64,000 nt of DNA from Blastomussa wellsi. Its lineage: Eukaryota; Cnidaria; Anthozoa; Scleractinia; Plerogyridae. Below the pieces are notes generated by a model. The model was not told where the DNA came from. It saw only the letters and a list, made by a program, of their open reading frames with translations, and did not search any database. This document shows positions 12,350 to 26,000 of this stretch, in pieces. Both the position numbers and the translations under genes were made by a program. The stretch covers positions 8,000,606-8,064,605 of the forward strand of contig OX393569.1 in assembly GCA_947652115.1 (NCBI GenBank). Reading direction: 5' to 3'. How positions within the stretch are numbered: the stretch's first letter is position 1; every line of letters starts with the position of its first letter.

Positions 12350-12553
12350 AGGAGCTACGTCACGATATTTTGAGTCATCTCTTCGACAAACTAAATTACC
12401 CTTAAAATTTCGGAAACCTAAAAATAATAGTTTGGTAAAGAGGAAAACCACTAAAGGAGTGATACTAACCCAAACGAAACAAGGACGGCTGAGGATGGAG
12501 AAGATTAAAACGGATTGGAAATGACGATTTTGAAAAATATAGGCTAAGTGCAC
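12350..12553. mobile_element. Truncated TTAA MITE (AGGAGCTACGTCAC)
   Basis: TTAA followed by AGGAGCTACGTCACGATATTTTGAG and an interior similar to 42615-42851 (GGATGGAGAAGATT, GACGATTTTGAAAAA). The right terminus is missing. Confidence 0.65.
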
Positions 12554-12691
12554 AAAAAGTGCACGAACTCGTTGACTATTCGCTCATAGAAACTCGTGCT
12601 CGTAGATAGAACACGATTACATGGAGCCTTTTTAAAGGGGCAATTTTTCTTGAATTCGACTTAAAAGTACATAAAATTTCCGCAGGTTTTG

Positions 12692-13106
12692 GACTGTATT
12701 CAATTTAGAGTTTCTAGTTCTCTCCCGTAGGGTGCACAAAATGAGAATCATCAAGACCATTTTTTTACCTACATTACCGTTTGTTTCACCTTTTATCACC
12801 CGTAACCAAGAAACTACTTCTTAAAGTTATCTGTTAACCAAATTGAATACCTTTATTCTAACCCTAAACTGAATTGTTACACGGTTTTGAAAACTGGCAC
12901 CAAACTTGTCACGTGACTTGCATGATTTGACCCCACTAACTTTGAACTGTTACGAATGTGAACGGATGCGAAGTTGTCTTGAATTTTTTTTTTTATTCTG
13001 GAATTTTGTCTATAAATACAGTCTTTATCTAGTTGTCCTCTGTGTACGTTCGCTACACACGGGAACGGGAGGGGTGGGAATTAAAATAGGGGGCGGCTTA
13101 ATAATT
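12692..13106. repeat. 415-bp direct duplication, copy 1
   Basis: Nearly identical to 13107-13521, with a handful of substitutions and a 3-base indel. Each copy has a TATA-like CTATAAATAC, a CACGTGAC E-box and GGGAACGGGAGG. It lies 0.6-1.4 kb upstream of protease paralog 2. Confidence 0.95.
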
Positions 13107-13521
13107 GACTGTATTCAATTTAGAGTTTCTAGTTCTCTCCCGTAGGGTGCACAAAATGAGAATCATCAAGACCATTTGTTTACCTACATTACCGTTTGTT
13201 TCATCTTTTATCACCCGTAACCAAGAAACTACTTCTTTAAGTTATCTGTTAACCGAATTGAATACCTTTATTCTAACCCTAAACTGAATTGTTACACGGT
13301 TTTGAAAACTGGGACCAAACTTGTCACGTGACTTGCATGATTTGACCCCACTAACTTTGAACTATTACGAATGTGAACGGATGCGAAGTTGTTGTCTTGA
13401 ATTTTTTTTTTATTCTGGAATTTTGTCTATAAATACAGTCTTTATCTAGTTGTCCTCTGTGTACGTTCTCTACACACGGGAACGGGAGGGTTGGGAATTA
13501 AAATAGGGGGCGGCTTAATAA
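13107..13521. repeat. 415-bp direct duplication, copy 2
   Basis: Head-to-tail copy of 12692-13106, sharing GACTGTATTCAATTTAGAG at its start and GGGGGCGGCTTAATAA at its end. Recent tandem duplication upstream of paralog 2. Confidence 0.95.
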
Positions 13522-14090
13522 GGCTTCACGGTGCCATGACATTATAATGAGCTATAATGTTAATTAACGTAGTCTTTGAGATAACACCTTTTGTTTGGGC
13601 ATGCTAACTGTTGTTGAACTGAAGATTTCGTGCTTCCCAGACATCTTCCGTGATTTCAAACTTCACTTCAATTACATTTCTGCCAATCACCAATGGCGTT
13701 TATTAGTTGTCTGCTCGGCTCCTTGGCAGAAAATCAAATAAGATGTACTGGCAACGCTATATTACAAAATCGACTTAAAATCCCTCGTCAAAACAGCAAA
13801 AAATTTATTCAAGAATAAACTTCAATACCGTGTAACCGATACTAGCGCCTTCATGTACGGATACATCAAACTGACCTTGACCGACTTCCGGATGTTCCTT
13901 TGTTATTTCTACTGGTACCAGCTAGTCATGGTCGTTATTTCCAACAGGTTCTTAAGAATACTTATAGATCTATTTTTAAGATATAGATGAAAAACAAAAA
14001 AGAAAACACTTTAGCAGGGATTTGAGATGTCATTTAAGATGACAAGATGACGCTGGCTGCATTAGCTTGAAAAATATCATATCATAGACG
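13522..14090. promoter_or_regulatory. Upstream region of paralog 2 (promoter expected, not resolved)
   Basis: No repeat border is seen in the 570 bp before the ATG, which should hold the promoter and 5' UTR. No consensus TATA close to the start; the nearest CTATAAATAC is in the duplicated unit at about 13428. Confidence 0.25.
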
Positions 14091-17000
14091 ATGCACAAAG
14101 GAAATATTCTTAGAGCAGTGCTCTGGATTATATTTACTGCACTTATTTTGAACTACCAATGCAAAGGACAGCACTATTTCTTTGAAGAAATCAATCAGCT
14201 GAAAAGCAATTTTGACCCAGAGCAAAATGAGACTGGGGCAGACAGCTTCGAAGACCAGGAACCTGTGATTACGTTCGAGAATGCAACTCTGCTACAAGAT
14301 GACGATCCTGAAGAATTCGTCCCAGGAAAGATCAAATTCCCTGAGTTTTACCACGCACAGGGGATCATTTCTTTGCCTTACGATGGAATCATTGAGCCAT
14401 TCGAAGCGTGGTACGGCGGCCGACATAAAATGAGTCGCATTGACTATTACTACGGTAAGTCATTTTATTCATGTGTAGACAGGTAACATATTGTCTTGCT
14501 GTTCTAAGTGACTGTATTCGTATAGTTAAATATTGATATTTAACTTGTTGTGAAGACATCAAGTGGATTGTCTCCTGTGGCCCGTGTGAGGCAATGAAAA
14601 GGAGAGCGAGTCAAACTGGTTGGCGCAAACTAGGACTATATCACCAATTCCCGGAGCTGTGAAACCCTGGTCATTCAATTACTTTGAGACCTCTCCATCG
14701 ATTCTCCACAACATACTATCAACAGCTGGTGGACTAGTTTCAAACTAGTGATTATATATTGCCCCGGTTTGGTCACAAAAAACGTCCACAATCTTTACTT
14801 AGTTCCACACATCATTATGTGCACGTGTAGAATACTGTAACAGACAAACGGTTACAACGACGATTTCCTGAGACACGAAACTCTACGGCCAAATCGTTTC
14901 CATCCTAACCATTAGTAAATACCCCATGGAAAAAAACAATGAATTATCGGGTATGTCTATAATTTACTCATTTTAATCATTATCATAATTATTATTCAAT
15001 ATTTCAAGGGATGGACAAGACATATCAAAGAGGGGACCTTATGCCGTATGGGGCTCTGATAAAGTTGGTGCCCGCTCATTGGAGCAAAGGAGACGACCTA
15101 GATAAAAACACACGAAGCTGCTGGTTCAGGCCCGGATTTCGATGGTCCCCAGAGAGGGGGCAGAGTGTTATCCCTAAGAACTTGAAAGGATTCGAGGTAT
15201 AACGTTTAGATAGTACATCAAACTTAGCGTACACTTGGGAGTTTGGTAGTACTATTGCCTAGCAACCTCCTCTGCAGTTTATCTGCAACAGGGTCATAAG
15301 GTGGTTGAGTTTTATGGTATGTTTGTCTAATACCCAGACTTCCGTTTTAAGTCGTTCTCGCCTTGTTCTAAAATAGAAAGATCCCTTTCGCGTCCAGAAT
15401 CATTATTCATGATTATTTAGTAATTACCCCCCCCCCCCCCCCCCGCTGCCAGGGAAGAGAGGGATATTCCCGTGACTTCTGATAGGGGTGTACCGCGAAG
15501 GGTCTTTTACCCTGACTCTATTTAAGGATGACGACAACAAAAATTGATACCTTTTCAAAAAATAAAAAGCCTGCGTCACAGACGGACAAAACCGCCGGTA
15601 TAGTCCGTCTGCGCAACGGCTCCCGTTTACAAGAATCTGTGTATTCATTTCTGATTGGCTAGTATCATATTGCTTTCTATCGAGCTTTTCGATTGGTCCA
15701 ATTTTAATTTACTAAGTTCACGTGCAGTAGACGTGCAGTAAACTGTGCAGTGACGTAACGAGTTAATATTCCTTGTTTTTCCCGTGAAAACAAAACGACG
15801 GAGATCAGTGATGAATGTTTGAAATCGATCAACTTCTACTAGAACGAGAAAACACACTAAAGACATTTCTTGGAGGCCACAATGTATTCGTGAATTTGAC
15901 AACAGGATACGGCAAATCTTTTACTTTCCAGTGTCTTCCACTTGCACCGGAAGCGCTCGTGGTTCCAGTGTTGTCGTTGTGATATCGCTGTTGCGATCGC
16001 TTATGGAAGACAAAAGTCGCTTATCTTTTATGATAATGTAGTCCCAGCAGACATTTAAGTTCTTCTTCTAACTTTTCTATCTGCTCAAGAAGTCTTCTTC
16101 GTTTTTTTCAGTTCTGTAACACAGTTTTTGCCAGATGTACTTGCTTATCGATCGGATCGATAACTCCAGACTATTCAATTCGGCAAGCATGTCGAATTGT
16201 TTCCACCCTTTCTCGAGCAATACTCTTTCGTAACTCTTATCTATTAAACGACAACATAAATTACAATATATGGACAAATTAGAGACAGGGTTTTTGACCT
16301 TACCGACTTGTGTTTTTCAAAGTGTAAGCTTCTCAAATTGTCGCGTGACAATTACGCGATATAATACGAAACTAGCCAAACAGATCCTTGCAAACCTGCA
16401 GGGGGTCGGAACAAGCTTTTGGGAGCCGTTGCGCAGACGGACTATACCGAGGATTATGTGACACGTCCGGCTGCAACGCAGGCTATGTCACGCCTGATAA
16501 ATCATATTTTAATAAGTATGGCCTGTAGCTTGCTGTAATCGTGCTCTATTGTCTTGCAATGGAGGAAGAAAAATGCTAAAAGTGGTGAAAGCAAAGAAAT
16601 ATCAACTAAGAAGAAAAAATAAGAATTAAAAGTATCAAAATTTCGCCAGAATTTCAATTTTGATGAATTGCAATCCACTTCCGTCCTTGTAATCCTGTAC
16701 TACTTCCCCAAAGTACCTGTTCTATCTTGTTCTGTGGAATCCTTTTATCAAACTTATTTGTGTATTTGGTGGCATCTGGCACAATAATATGGAAATTAGA
16801 ACATAAAAATTTATATAATCAAGCGTGACAGTGTCCCTCAGTGAACCTCAGAAACCACACCCTATCCCGCGGCACATACCTACATACCTATATAGCCCAC
16901 ATATGGGAGTACCCCTGCGGGAATTAGATACATTAACATTTACCCAGTCTCTTTTCCGGGACGTTCGGTGTTTTCGTCCATGCATGTCCTCACGACACCA

Positions 17001-20000
17001 TTTTGCACCAGTCTTCTTGCGATCTAAAAGCTTGAGCTGGGAACGCATCTCTGAAAGGAAACAGAAAAAATAACAGTCAAACTAGCACAAAGAAACTTTT
17101 CTAAACAAAAATAATTTACCTCCTAAGGAATGTTGATTGCAACACTATAGCTTGAAATACACGAAAGAAAGTACAGGAAAAGAAAAGCAATTAGAATCCC
17201 GCAAATGAACTAAAAAATCTCCCATTTTAGAAGGAACGGTCAGAGAAAAGTTATTTTGCCTTCTCCATTATTTTAGTATGTTGACGACGAAATCCACAGT
17301 GGAATGCCTGTTTACAAGTTAAAACGCACGACAACTGTGTACAAAAAGAACAACACCTACATTCTTTACGTGACAAAGGAGAAGCCCTACAAACCAATAC
17401 GTTACGTCATGCACGGCTATGATACCCTTCTTCACTCGTTTTATGATCATTACGTTGTGGATTACCTATCATTCCACAAATGGGACTTTGATTTCAATGT
17501 CATGAAAATACCCAAAGGTAGGCAAAGGCATTTAAATGATAATAACAAGGATAATATATTGTGGAATCGATTTTAGTTACTAGTAGTAACTTATACTGGA
17601 ACAAATAAATGTCCAATATGGCATAAAAACTATACTGGGACAGATATAACGAATGCCCGTTTTAATCTTATGACCAACACATTTCTTAGATTCCTTGGCA
17701 TTTCGTTATTTGCACTGCACTAAACCCTTTGTCGAGAGTTTGTTGAAGTTCGCAGTCCTCTGTTAGAAGGGTCATTATAATCTTTTAAGATAGGTGTTTG
17801 GTTTACATGTAACAGATATTACCTAACATGCATGACTATTGAACGACATAATCATTTTAAAATACCCAAGGTTGAAGATAGAACCAAGAAAGAAAGCAAC
17901 GACTTGCGCTCTTTTACTTTTTGTCATAAACTCAAGTGATCCGTAGTCTGCTTTTTATACGTGCTCCTCAAACAGGCATTCTTTGTTTTAACTTTTAATG
18001 CCAATGAAAAAGAAAGAAAAAAAAAACAGTTTAAAATGAACATGACATGGTTCGCAACTGCTGGAAGGAGGCAGACCCGTTGGCCATACGTGGCAAAGCA
18101 TGGCCGAGGACTTGAGCTAGCTCGAGGCGACCGACAACAAAGGCACTTGTGGTAGGGTGGAGAGATTGAACCCAGAACCTCCAAATTGCAACACTAGCAC
18201 GCTAAACGACTCGGCAACGTTTCTCTCTTGAAGGAAAACGAGCCTTCTACCTAAAATTAACGGTCTCTTCCTTCAGCCTTCAGCTTAAAAAGCTTTAACT
18301 TGACACGCGCGCTGTCTAACAAACGCACTGAAATTTTTAATCAACTTTTGGAGTTTTATGTTTCTATTTTTTCTTTCAAAGGAACTTCCTGTAAAAAGAA
18401 GATCGAAAAGATGAAGTCTAGGTATCATTTTAATCCAATGGCAGAATTCATGCATGAAAACTTTGAAGACAGTGAGGTGGAAGAAATGTTTGAAGAATTT
18501 AAGAAAACTCACAACAAATCATACGACGATCCAGAAGAGCACGAACAGAGAAAACACATATTTCGACATAACATGAGGTCAGTGTCAACCATTCTCTTCC
18601 GGCCTTTCACCAGTGAGTTATGTTTCTGTTTGAAGAAAACTGTTCTTACTTCGAAAACAATATAACCTTTCCACATAGAGACATAGGCATAATCCTTTGA
18701 AAGTGCTATAACCGTGTTGTTTATATATAATGAATTTATTATTCCATAGGCGTACGGGCCGGGGGGGGGGCTGGAACCCCCCTACCCCAACACACAGCAC
18801 AACCCCCCTCCCCGTACGCTTATGTTTATGAAAGTATTGTCATGTAATCGCGAATTCGATTTTTTGTTACTTTTAACAAACGTGCCGAGATCTCGGCAAA
18901 CTGAAACAAGCCCGGCTAACCGGGCCAGTCCGGCTCTTGTAATCAGGCCCTAGCTTTATCGCCTGCTATATAGTTATGAAATTTTCTACACTGTATGACG
19001 ACGGTATGCTTTTGATATTCGTTTCTTTCTGCCACAATTTTCATCACAGGTTCATTTACTCAAAGAACAGAGCGGCTCTGAACTTCACGTTGGAGCTGAA
19101 CGAGCTCAGTGACGTCACAGAGAACGAATTTGAAATGTACAAGGGTTTATTGATTGATCCCAGCGGAGGGGACGAGGGGCTCAAGAAACAGGAAATACCA
19201 GAAGCAAGATTAGCTATTCCAAAGACACCGCTCCCTAACTCACTGGACTGGCGGGAATACGGTAAGCTGACCTCAAAATTTCATTTTCCGTTTCCTTGCA
19301 CTTGTCCTTGCAAATAGGCCATTTTACAGTTCTGTCCTGAGTTACCAGGCCTTTGAGTGGAAGTGAGGCTGAAGGTGACCTTGTGTTGATACAAACTCTC
19401 TTGCTTTTTATATGCAAATCCTCGTGTTCTTATTCTAACTAGTTTCTGGTCTTTATCATGGCAATGTCACTCCAAGCCTCGCTTTCATACAGAGGCCTGG
19501 TTACATTTCACAGAACTGTAAAATGGTCTATTGATGCTTCACTGAAGCAAGAAATCAACTCATAACAAAAGTCTTGCACACGAGTACACCGATAAAGCCA
19601 GCCAACTGTAACACCCACGGGTTGAAAACTTCGATCTCACGCCAGCTCAGGCTTAGCAATATTCTAAAATATAAATAGGGCGCTGTCGATGAAGATTTGA
19701 GCCTCCTTCGCAGAAGCTCTTTGGGCTTGTCACGTGTTCCTCGTCCGTGGGGGAGGAAAGATAGCGTGACGAGCCAAAAGGATGTCTGCGGAGAGTAACG
19801 AATATTCTTCTTCCGAATTCTCCAATTTAAAAAAAGTAAAAGTGCTGGTGCGTGGTTGTGATTGGGGAAACACATTCTGGGATTTGACTCGAAAAATGCT
19901 GACAAGTAAATGAGAATGGGTACCATCGTTTGATGACATCATAGAATAAATGTGAAGATAGAAGTCCGTTTATACATAGGTTTTCTTACACTATCTTTAA

Positions 20001-23000
20001 TCTTCTCTTTCGCTGTTAAGTATTAGGAAATTGAAATTAATTGAGAACATATTACCTTGCACCTCATAATTATTCCATCACAGGATGTCAAAACCAGACA
20101 ATCTTATAAAGCGCTTGTACTTATTCGTACATTTTGCATAATCATGTTAGCAGTGTAATTTCTGAGCGAGCAATCCACAGCAGGTGTTGAGACACAACAT
20201 AGGGAGGCAGTAGAAGACACTGGCAATCATAGCATGATTCAATTTGGCATAGTGGTGAGGGAAGAATAACGGACACTATGGAACGTCCCATTTTTATAAA
20301 GTGCCTCAACTACTACTTTTGTTACCAATTGAAATTTGTATATGTGGGAGCTATAATCATGATATTGCAATGAAAAATGCATCCCGTATAATAAGCATTC
20401 ATTCAATCATTCATTCATTCATTCATTCATTCATTCATTCAACCAATCAATCCATCATTTATCCATTCAATCATTCATTTCTTCATTGATAAAAAATAAT
20501 CAATTATTAAATCAATCAATCAATCAATCATTCATTCAATCAATCAATCAATCAATCATTTATTCATTCAATCAATCAATCAATCAATCATTTATTCATT
20601 CAATCAATCAATCAATCAATCATTCATTCATTCAATCAATCAATCAATCAATCAATCATTCATTCATTCAATTAATCAATCAATCAATCATTCATTCATT
20701 CATTCAATCAATCAATCAATCAATCAATCATTCATTCATTCAATCAATCAATCAATCATTTATTCATTCATCCATTCATTCAGTCAGTTATTCATTAAGT
20801 CAGTCAGGCAGTCATTCATGATAAAAAACTAGTAAAGGCAAGACTATCACTAATTTTTCAAGTAGGCGGGGAAAGTAAAAAAGTACCCAGGGGATTTTGT
20901 CGTTTGAAGTATTTTTCACTTTCAAGTGTTTTGGTTTTGTTTAAAAGTAGCCAGGGCTCAAACTCGTAGTAACCAGGGAAATTCCCCAGCCCCTGCCCCT
21001 TAGTGACAGCCCTGAAAGGTGTCCAAACTTTTCACAGTTATTGTTTAGAATAAGTAATACTGTAGTTCAAACCCAGAGTACTCTTGATTATGCACTGACC
21101 CGAGCACGTATTGTTTAGGTATAGTGACCCCAGCTAAAGCTCAAGGCCTCTGTGGCTCGTGTTGGACATTTTCTTCCACTGGACCAATAGAAGGAGCTTA
21201 CGCTATCCAGGTCACTTATGTACCAATCAAATCGAAGCTTCAACATCCCCCCCGGGCATTTGAATTTTTGAAAAATTTGTGTTCAAATTCCCCCCTCCCC
21301 GGGCCAAAAAGCCGTTCAAATGCCCCCACCCCCGGGAAAATTAACAGTTGATGTGATGTCTTATAAGATTGTGCTCCTTAGGTCGAGATGAAATGCAGTA
21401 ATCAAATTTCAATAGAGCCCTAACATCTGTTGGTGCAGTTTTAGCTCCAAGAACGCGATGATATCTCAACCACTCAAATATATATGCCTTTGATCTTTGC
21501 TTTTTAACCAGACCGCCAAGAAGCTGCAATCTTTTCCTTTAAAATCCTCAAAACTCGCTATGACGGCCTCCACCATGATTTATCAACTCATGTGGAATTG
21601 CTTGGGACTCTTAACACGAAATCGAGGCTAACGTTCAAGTTCCCCACCCCATATGAGTGAGGATCAAATTCCCCACTCCCGGGTATGCCCGGGGGGATGT
21701 TGAAGCTTCGATTTGACTGGTACATTAATAGCTACAACAGACTATTAAAAATATCGTTATTAAGGCGACTCTCATGGGAGTTTTCGTCAACTCTCATCGA
21801 CTAGCATCAACTCAGTCCAAAGGAGAGAAAACTCTCATCCACTTTCATGAAATATTTGAGCACATTCAAACTCGGTGAGAATGCATGAGACTCGATAAGA
21901 GTGCATGGGAGTTTCAGGCCAAATGGGGTGAGAGCGTGCACGCGAACTCTCATCAACTCTCACCTTTGTTTGGCCGGGGCCGTTATGCACCTATCAATGT
22001 TCAGCCGGGGGAGGCTGGGCATAGGTGGGGGATTTAAATACTTCTAAATAATACTTCTAAATAATTAAATACTTCTAAATAATACTTCTAAATAAGCTGA
22101 TGGAAATACCGTGTATAAATAAAGTTATCTTATCTTATCTTATTTGAAAGTAGTTATCGTCCCATAGTGGGGACTTTAATGGCCTTTCTAGCAACACTTT
22201 ATTGACTTTTAGTTACAATTTCTACACTCCACAAATGCCCTGGGGTGGGGCATTTGAACAGAAACTCTCAGCTCAGGTCAAATTCCCTGCCTATGCCCGG
22301 CCTCTCCACCACCATCACAAACTGATTAGCATCACATCAAGTCTTTGTAAACATGCATGCAAATCAGTTTGTGAAGTCATATCAGGAATAGACCCACGCT
22401 CCTTATGACTCGGTCGTGGAACAAATGATGCACAGGTTTTCGTAACTTTTGAATGCTATAAATAGCCAGAATTTGGTAAACAGGAGAAACGAAAGATGCA
22501 ATGCGTTTCAAAAAAGTGCAAAGGTTTATTTTAGTGAAAAAAATATTTTGGGGATAGCTGCATTAGTTGATTCAGGACGTAACATGTCGATAATTTCGAT
22601 AGTCGATAAAATTCGATCGTTGTCGATCGTTGTTGATATTAATCAATCGACAAATATCGGAAATCGATAAAAGTCAATCACACAATTTCTTGTGATTATC
22701 GACTTTGTTCGATTATGATTGATTTTGATCGATTGTGATCGATTTTTGATCAATTTCAATCTACAGGTATCGGAAATACAAAAAACGATGTATGACAGGA
22801 AAAAAGAGTACTGTTGCCGAGGACAGATTAATAAAGCAGCATTGGCTATGGCAAGACTTCATTTTACCGCTTTTGTACTGAATAACCACATAGAAACTAC
22901 CCTTTTCTTCCAGCAAAAGTATTAATGAGCAATCGTAATTCGTTGTATTTTTACTGTCATTGCACAGGCTGACCACCCGATGTTTGAGTTTGTTGCGTGA

Positions 23001-26000
23001 CACCGATCAATGGCGGTTACAAAAGAAATATAGATGTAAATATAGGAATACGAGTCAATTCTAATCTACCAATCACACGCATCGCAATGCATGCTGCCGT
23101 TGGCCTGTTGGCAGTTCAAAACCCCAAGGCCGCCTCCCATTGGTAGATTCAAATTAACTCGCATTCTTCAGATTCCTTTGGGCACGAATCTGGCACCGGT
23201 CATATTTGAGAAAGCTGTTTTCTGGACTTCAGGATTGCTTTTCTCGGAAACTTTTGGAAGGATGAAGCTCAAGCTCGGCTCAGGTACGAAGAAATTTGTG
23301 CTCGGTCAGATGCCGGCGTTTTCGAGGTGAGAATTTTGACGGTTTAGCGTCAGTTTGGGCTTGAACCGGACAAGGTCGTGGTTGCCGGCTGTCATGCTGC
23401 CTGCCTTGTCTCTCTTTCTCTTCTATATAATCTACGGGTCGATAAATTATCTCGTGAAATGACACCTTAAACGGCTCAGAACGGGCAAAAATAGCACACA
23501 AGACTCATTTAACATTTCGCCTCAACATTTATTGAACATGTAGGATAAACTTAGTATTTAGAGCAAATCGCGGCCAACTTATTTATGTACATCTATATTT
23601 CTTTTGTAACCGCCATTGATTGGTGTCACGCAACAAACTCAAACATTGGGTGGTCCATTCTCATCCCCATAGCCCTTTTCATTTCTCTTAGCCGGCCGGG
23701 CCTTGGCACGAAAAACGAAGGGCTCTGGGGACATACGATTTTCAAAAAAGTTCGAATTTTTTTTATTAGCTGTTCAGAACAAAGAAATATTCAATGGAAT
23801 GTTCGCTGGCTGCCTTATTACAACACACAACATGTAGAAACATCAATGCTATATACATGAAGTCCGGAAGTCCCAGAATCTCGGACTGGAAATCATATGT
23901 CTCCAGAGCCCTTCGTTTTTTGTGTCAAGGCCCTGCCGGCTAAGAGAAACGAAAAGGGCTATGGCGACGAGAATGGGTTAGTCCAAGTTATCTTATAGAT
24001 CGCGATTTCGCTCAGCTGAAACTGTTTAATAATCGATCATTTCTCGAGGTAATTTTTAAACATTCTATTCTATAATGAATAACAGACCACTTGGTTGCTC
24101 AGATTTACTTTAGAGCTGTTTACACTTCCATAAAAAAGTCACTCGAGCTATTACTGGTTTGGTTACTTGAATTTCGTAGCTGATTGAAACATTTGTCTGC
24201 ATTTTTGTCGATAAAATCGATAATCAGTTAAAAATCTTGTGATTATCGACTTTTATCGATAAATTTAACTTGTCGATTGACAATTATCGACAAATATCGA
24301 GTACTATCGACTTATCGACTACGTTTTCGATGATCGACTTTGATCGACATGTTATGTCCTGTTTGATTGAACTGTAGCAATAATAATACACACATTGTAC
24401 AATCAGCTATTGCTATCACGCTGTTAGAGGAAATTCGAAGTATTTCCAATTTAATTACTCTGATTTAGCCAGTTTTACGCTGTAAAATCAATGCAGATGC
24501 TGTAAACAAACCTCAAATTTTCCCTGTTTGATTTCCACCTGGAGCCGCCATCTTGAAAGTCACGACGAGAGAGAACTGGAGGAAGATTACTCTTTTTCAT
24601 ACCCATTCCCTCGCCGCTGCATGATCTAGTATATCGGCGGATAGTTAGACTACGTTTACACGAACGCATTTTCAAATCGACACGGTTTCAACCGCATCGA
24701 AAACGACACCGTTTCGAAGTGTTTACACGGAGCCATCTAACCGTTTTCCAATTGTTTTCCAAAGCGTTTTGGATAACCAAGCGCTGCCTTCCGTGCGTTC
24801 ACCACGTTTACTATGTGAGAGCCGGCCAATTTCACGCTAATACGCAATCGTTTTCAAATTGATGCGGTTTCCCAATTTCAGCCGTTTACACGAGAAATTA
24901 AACCGTATCGTTTTGAAAACGATCCACTTTTGACAGCGTTTCCAAAACTACCCGATTTCAATTCGGCGCCGTGTAAACAAAAGGCGTAAACGCATCGAAA
25001 GCGATGCGGTTACAAATGAAACCGCTTTCGTGTAAACGCAGCCTTAGCCGACGAGGCCGTAGGCCGAGTTGGCTAAAACCAGGCGATATTCCGCAAAATT
25101 GAGCAAAATTTGGGCGCTTTGCAAGGCTTCGACCGAATTATCGTTACAGTTGACGGATATTGAGAGCAGTGCATGAGCTTATATCGGCAACGTGACAATT
25201 TGTTGAATAATAACACAGGATAACAGGACCCCACAAATCGTTTAGTGTGGTAACTTTTCTATCTCGTGATCGCCTTGTGTATGTGCAGTATAACTGATGT
25301 ATTATTTAATTAAACCCTCTATAGACAGGAAAACTACTGGACCTGTCAGAGCAGCAGCTTATGGACTGCAGTTGGGGATTTGGCAACAGTGGTTGCCGTG
25401 GAGGTTACTCGTGGAAAGCTCTTGTCTGGGCCAAGAAACACGGAGTGGCGTCCAGTAAAAGCTATGGCAGATATCTTGCCCAGGTATGCTGGCTAATAAT
25501 GCATATATTTTTCTTACTATGCAGTTCTGTTTATCAGGATTCGCCGAGAATTGGTTCGCTCCACCGTTCTCTACGAATATGACATCTGGTTGTTAGTCTG
25601 AAGTATCAGACGTCTTCTCGCCCTAATCCCCTGAGGCGCGTTCGAGAAGGACGTCTGAACTCTGAGCGTTATAATTCCGTCCCGTGACGTTACGTACTTT
25701 TGAGAAAATGGTAAGTAGATTTTGATTGGCGCGATTTGTGATGTTGGGGAAATATAGCCACTAAGTCTTACCCGTGAGTAATACAATGTGTTTCATGTTC
25801 AGCCACAGCAATAACACTTTGTTGGCAAACAAGGGAGCAAACCATCTCATGCAAATGATCGATCATTAGACATAACATTAGACAGCATTGCTTCATTGCT
25901 TCAGTATAGTCACGAACACAGAGCGTTTATTTGCTGGAAATTGGCATCCACCGATAAAGATCCTTGATCAAAGTCACCAAAGGCGAAATCACCAGCACGA

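Noticed and set aside
19565..19926. 123-aa minus-strand ORF at about 19.6-19.9 kb
   Set aside because: Repeat-like sequence in intron 5 of paralog 2; no domain and no splice support.
20486..20821. 111-aa open frame of Ile-Asn-Gln-Ser/His-Ser-Phe repeats
   Set aside because: It is only the translation of a four-base microsatellite in an intron.
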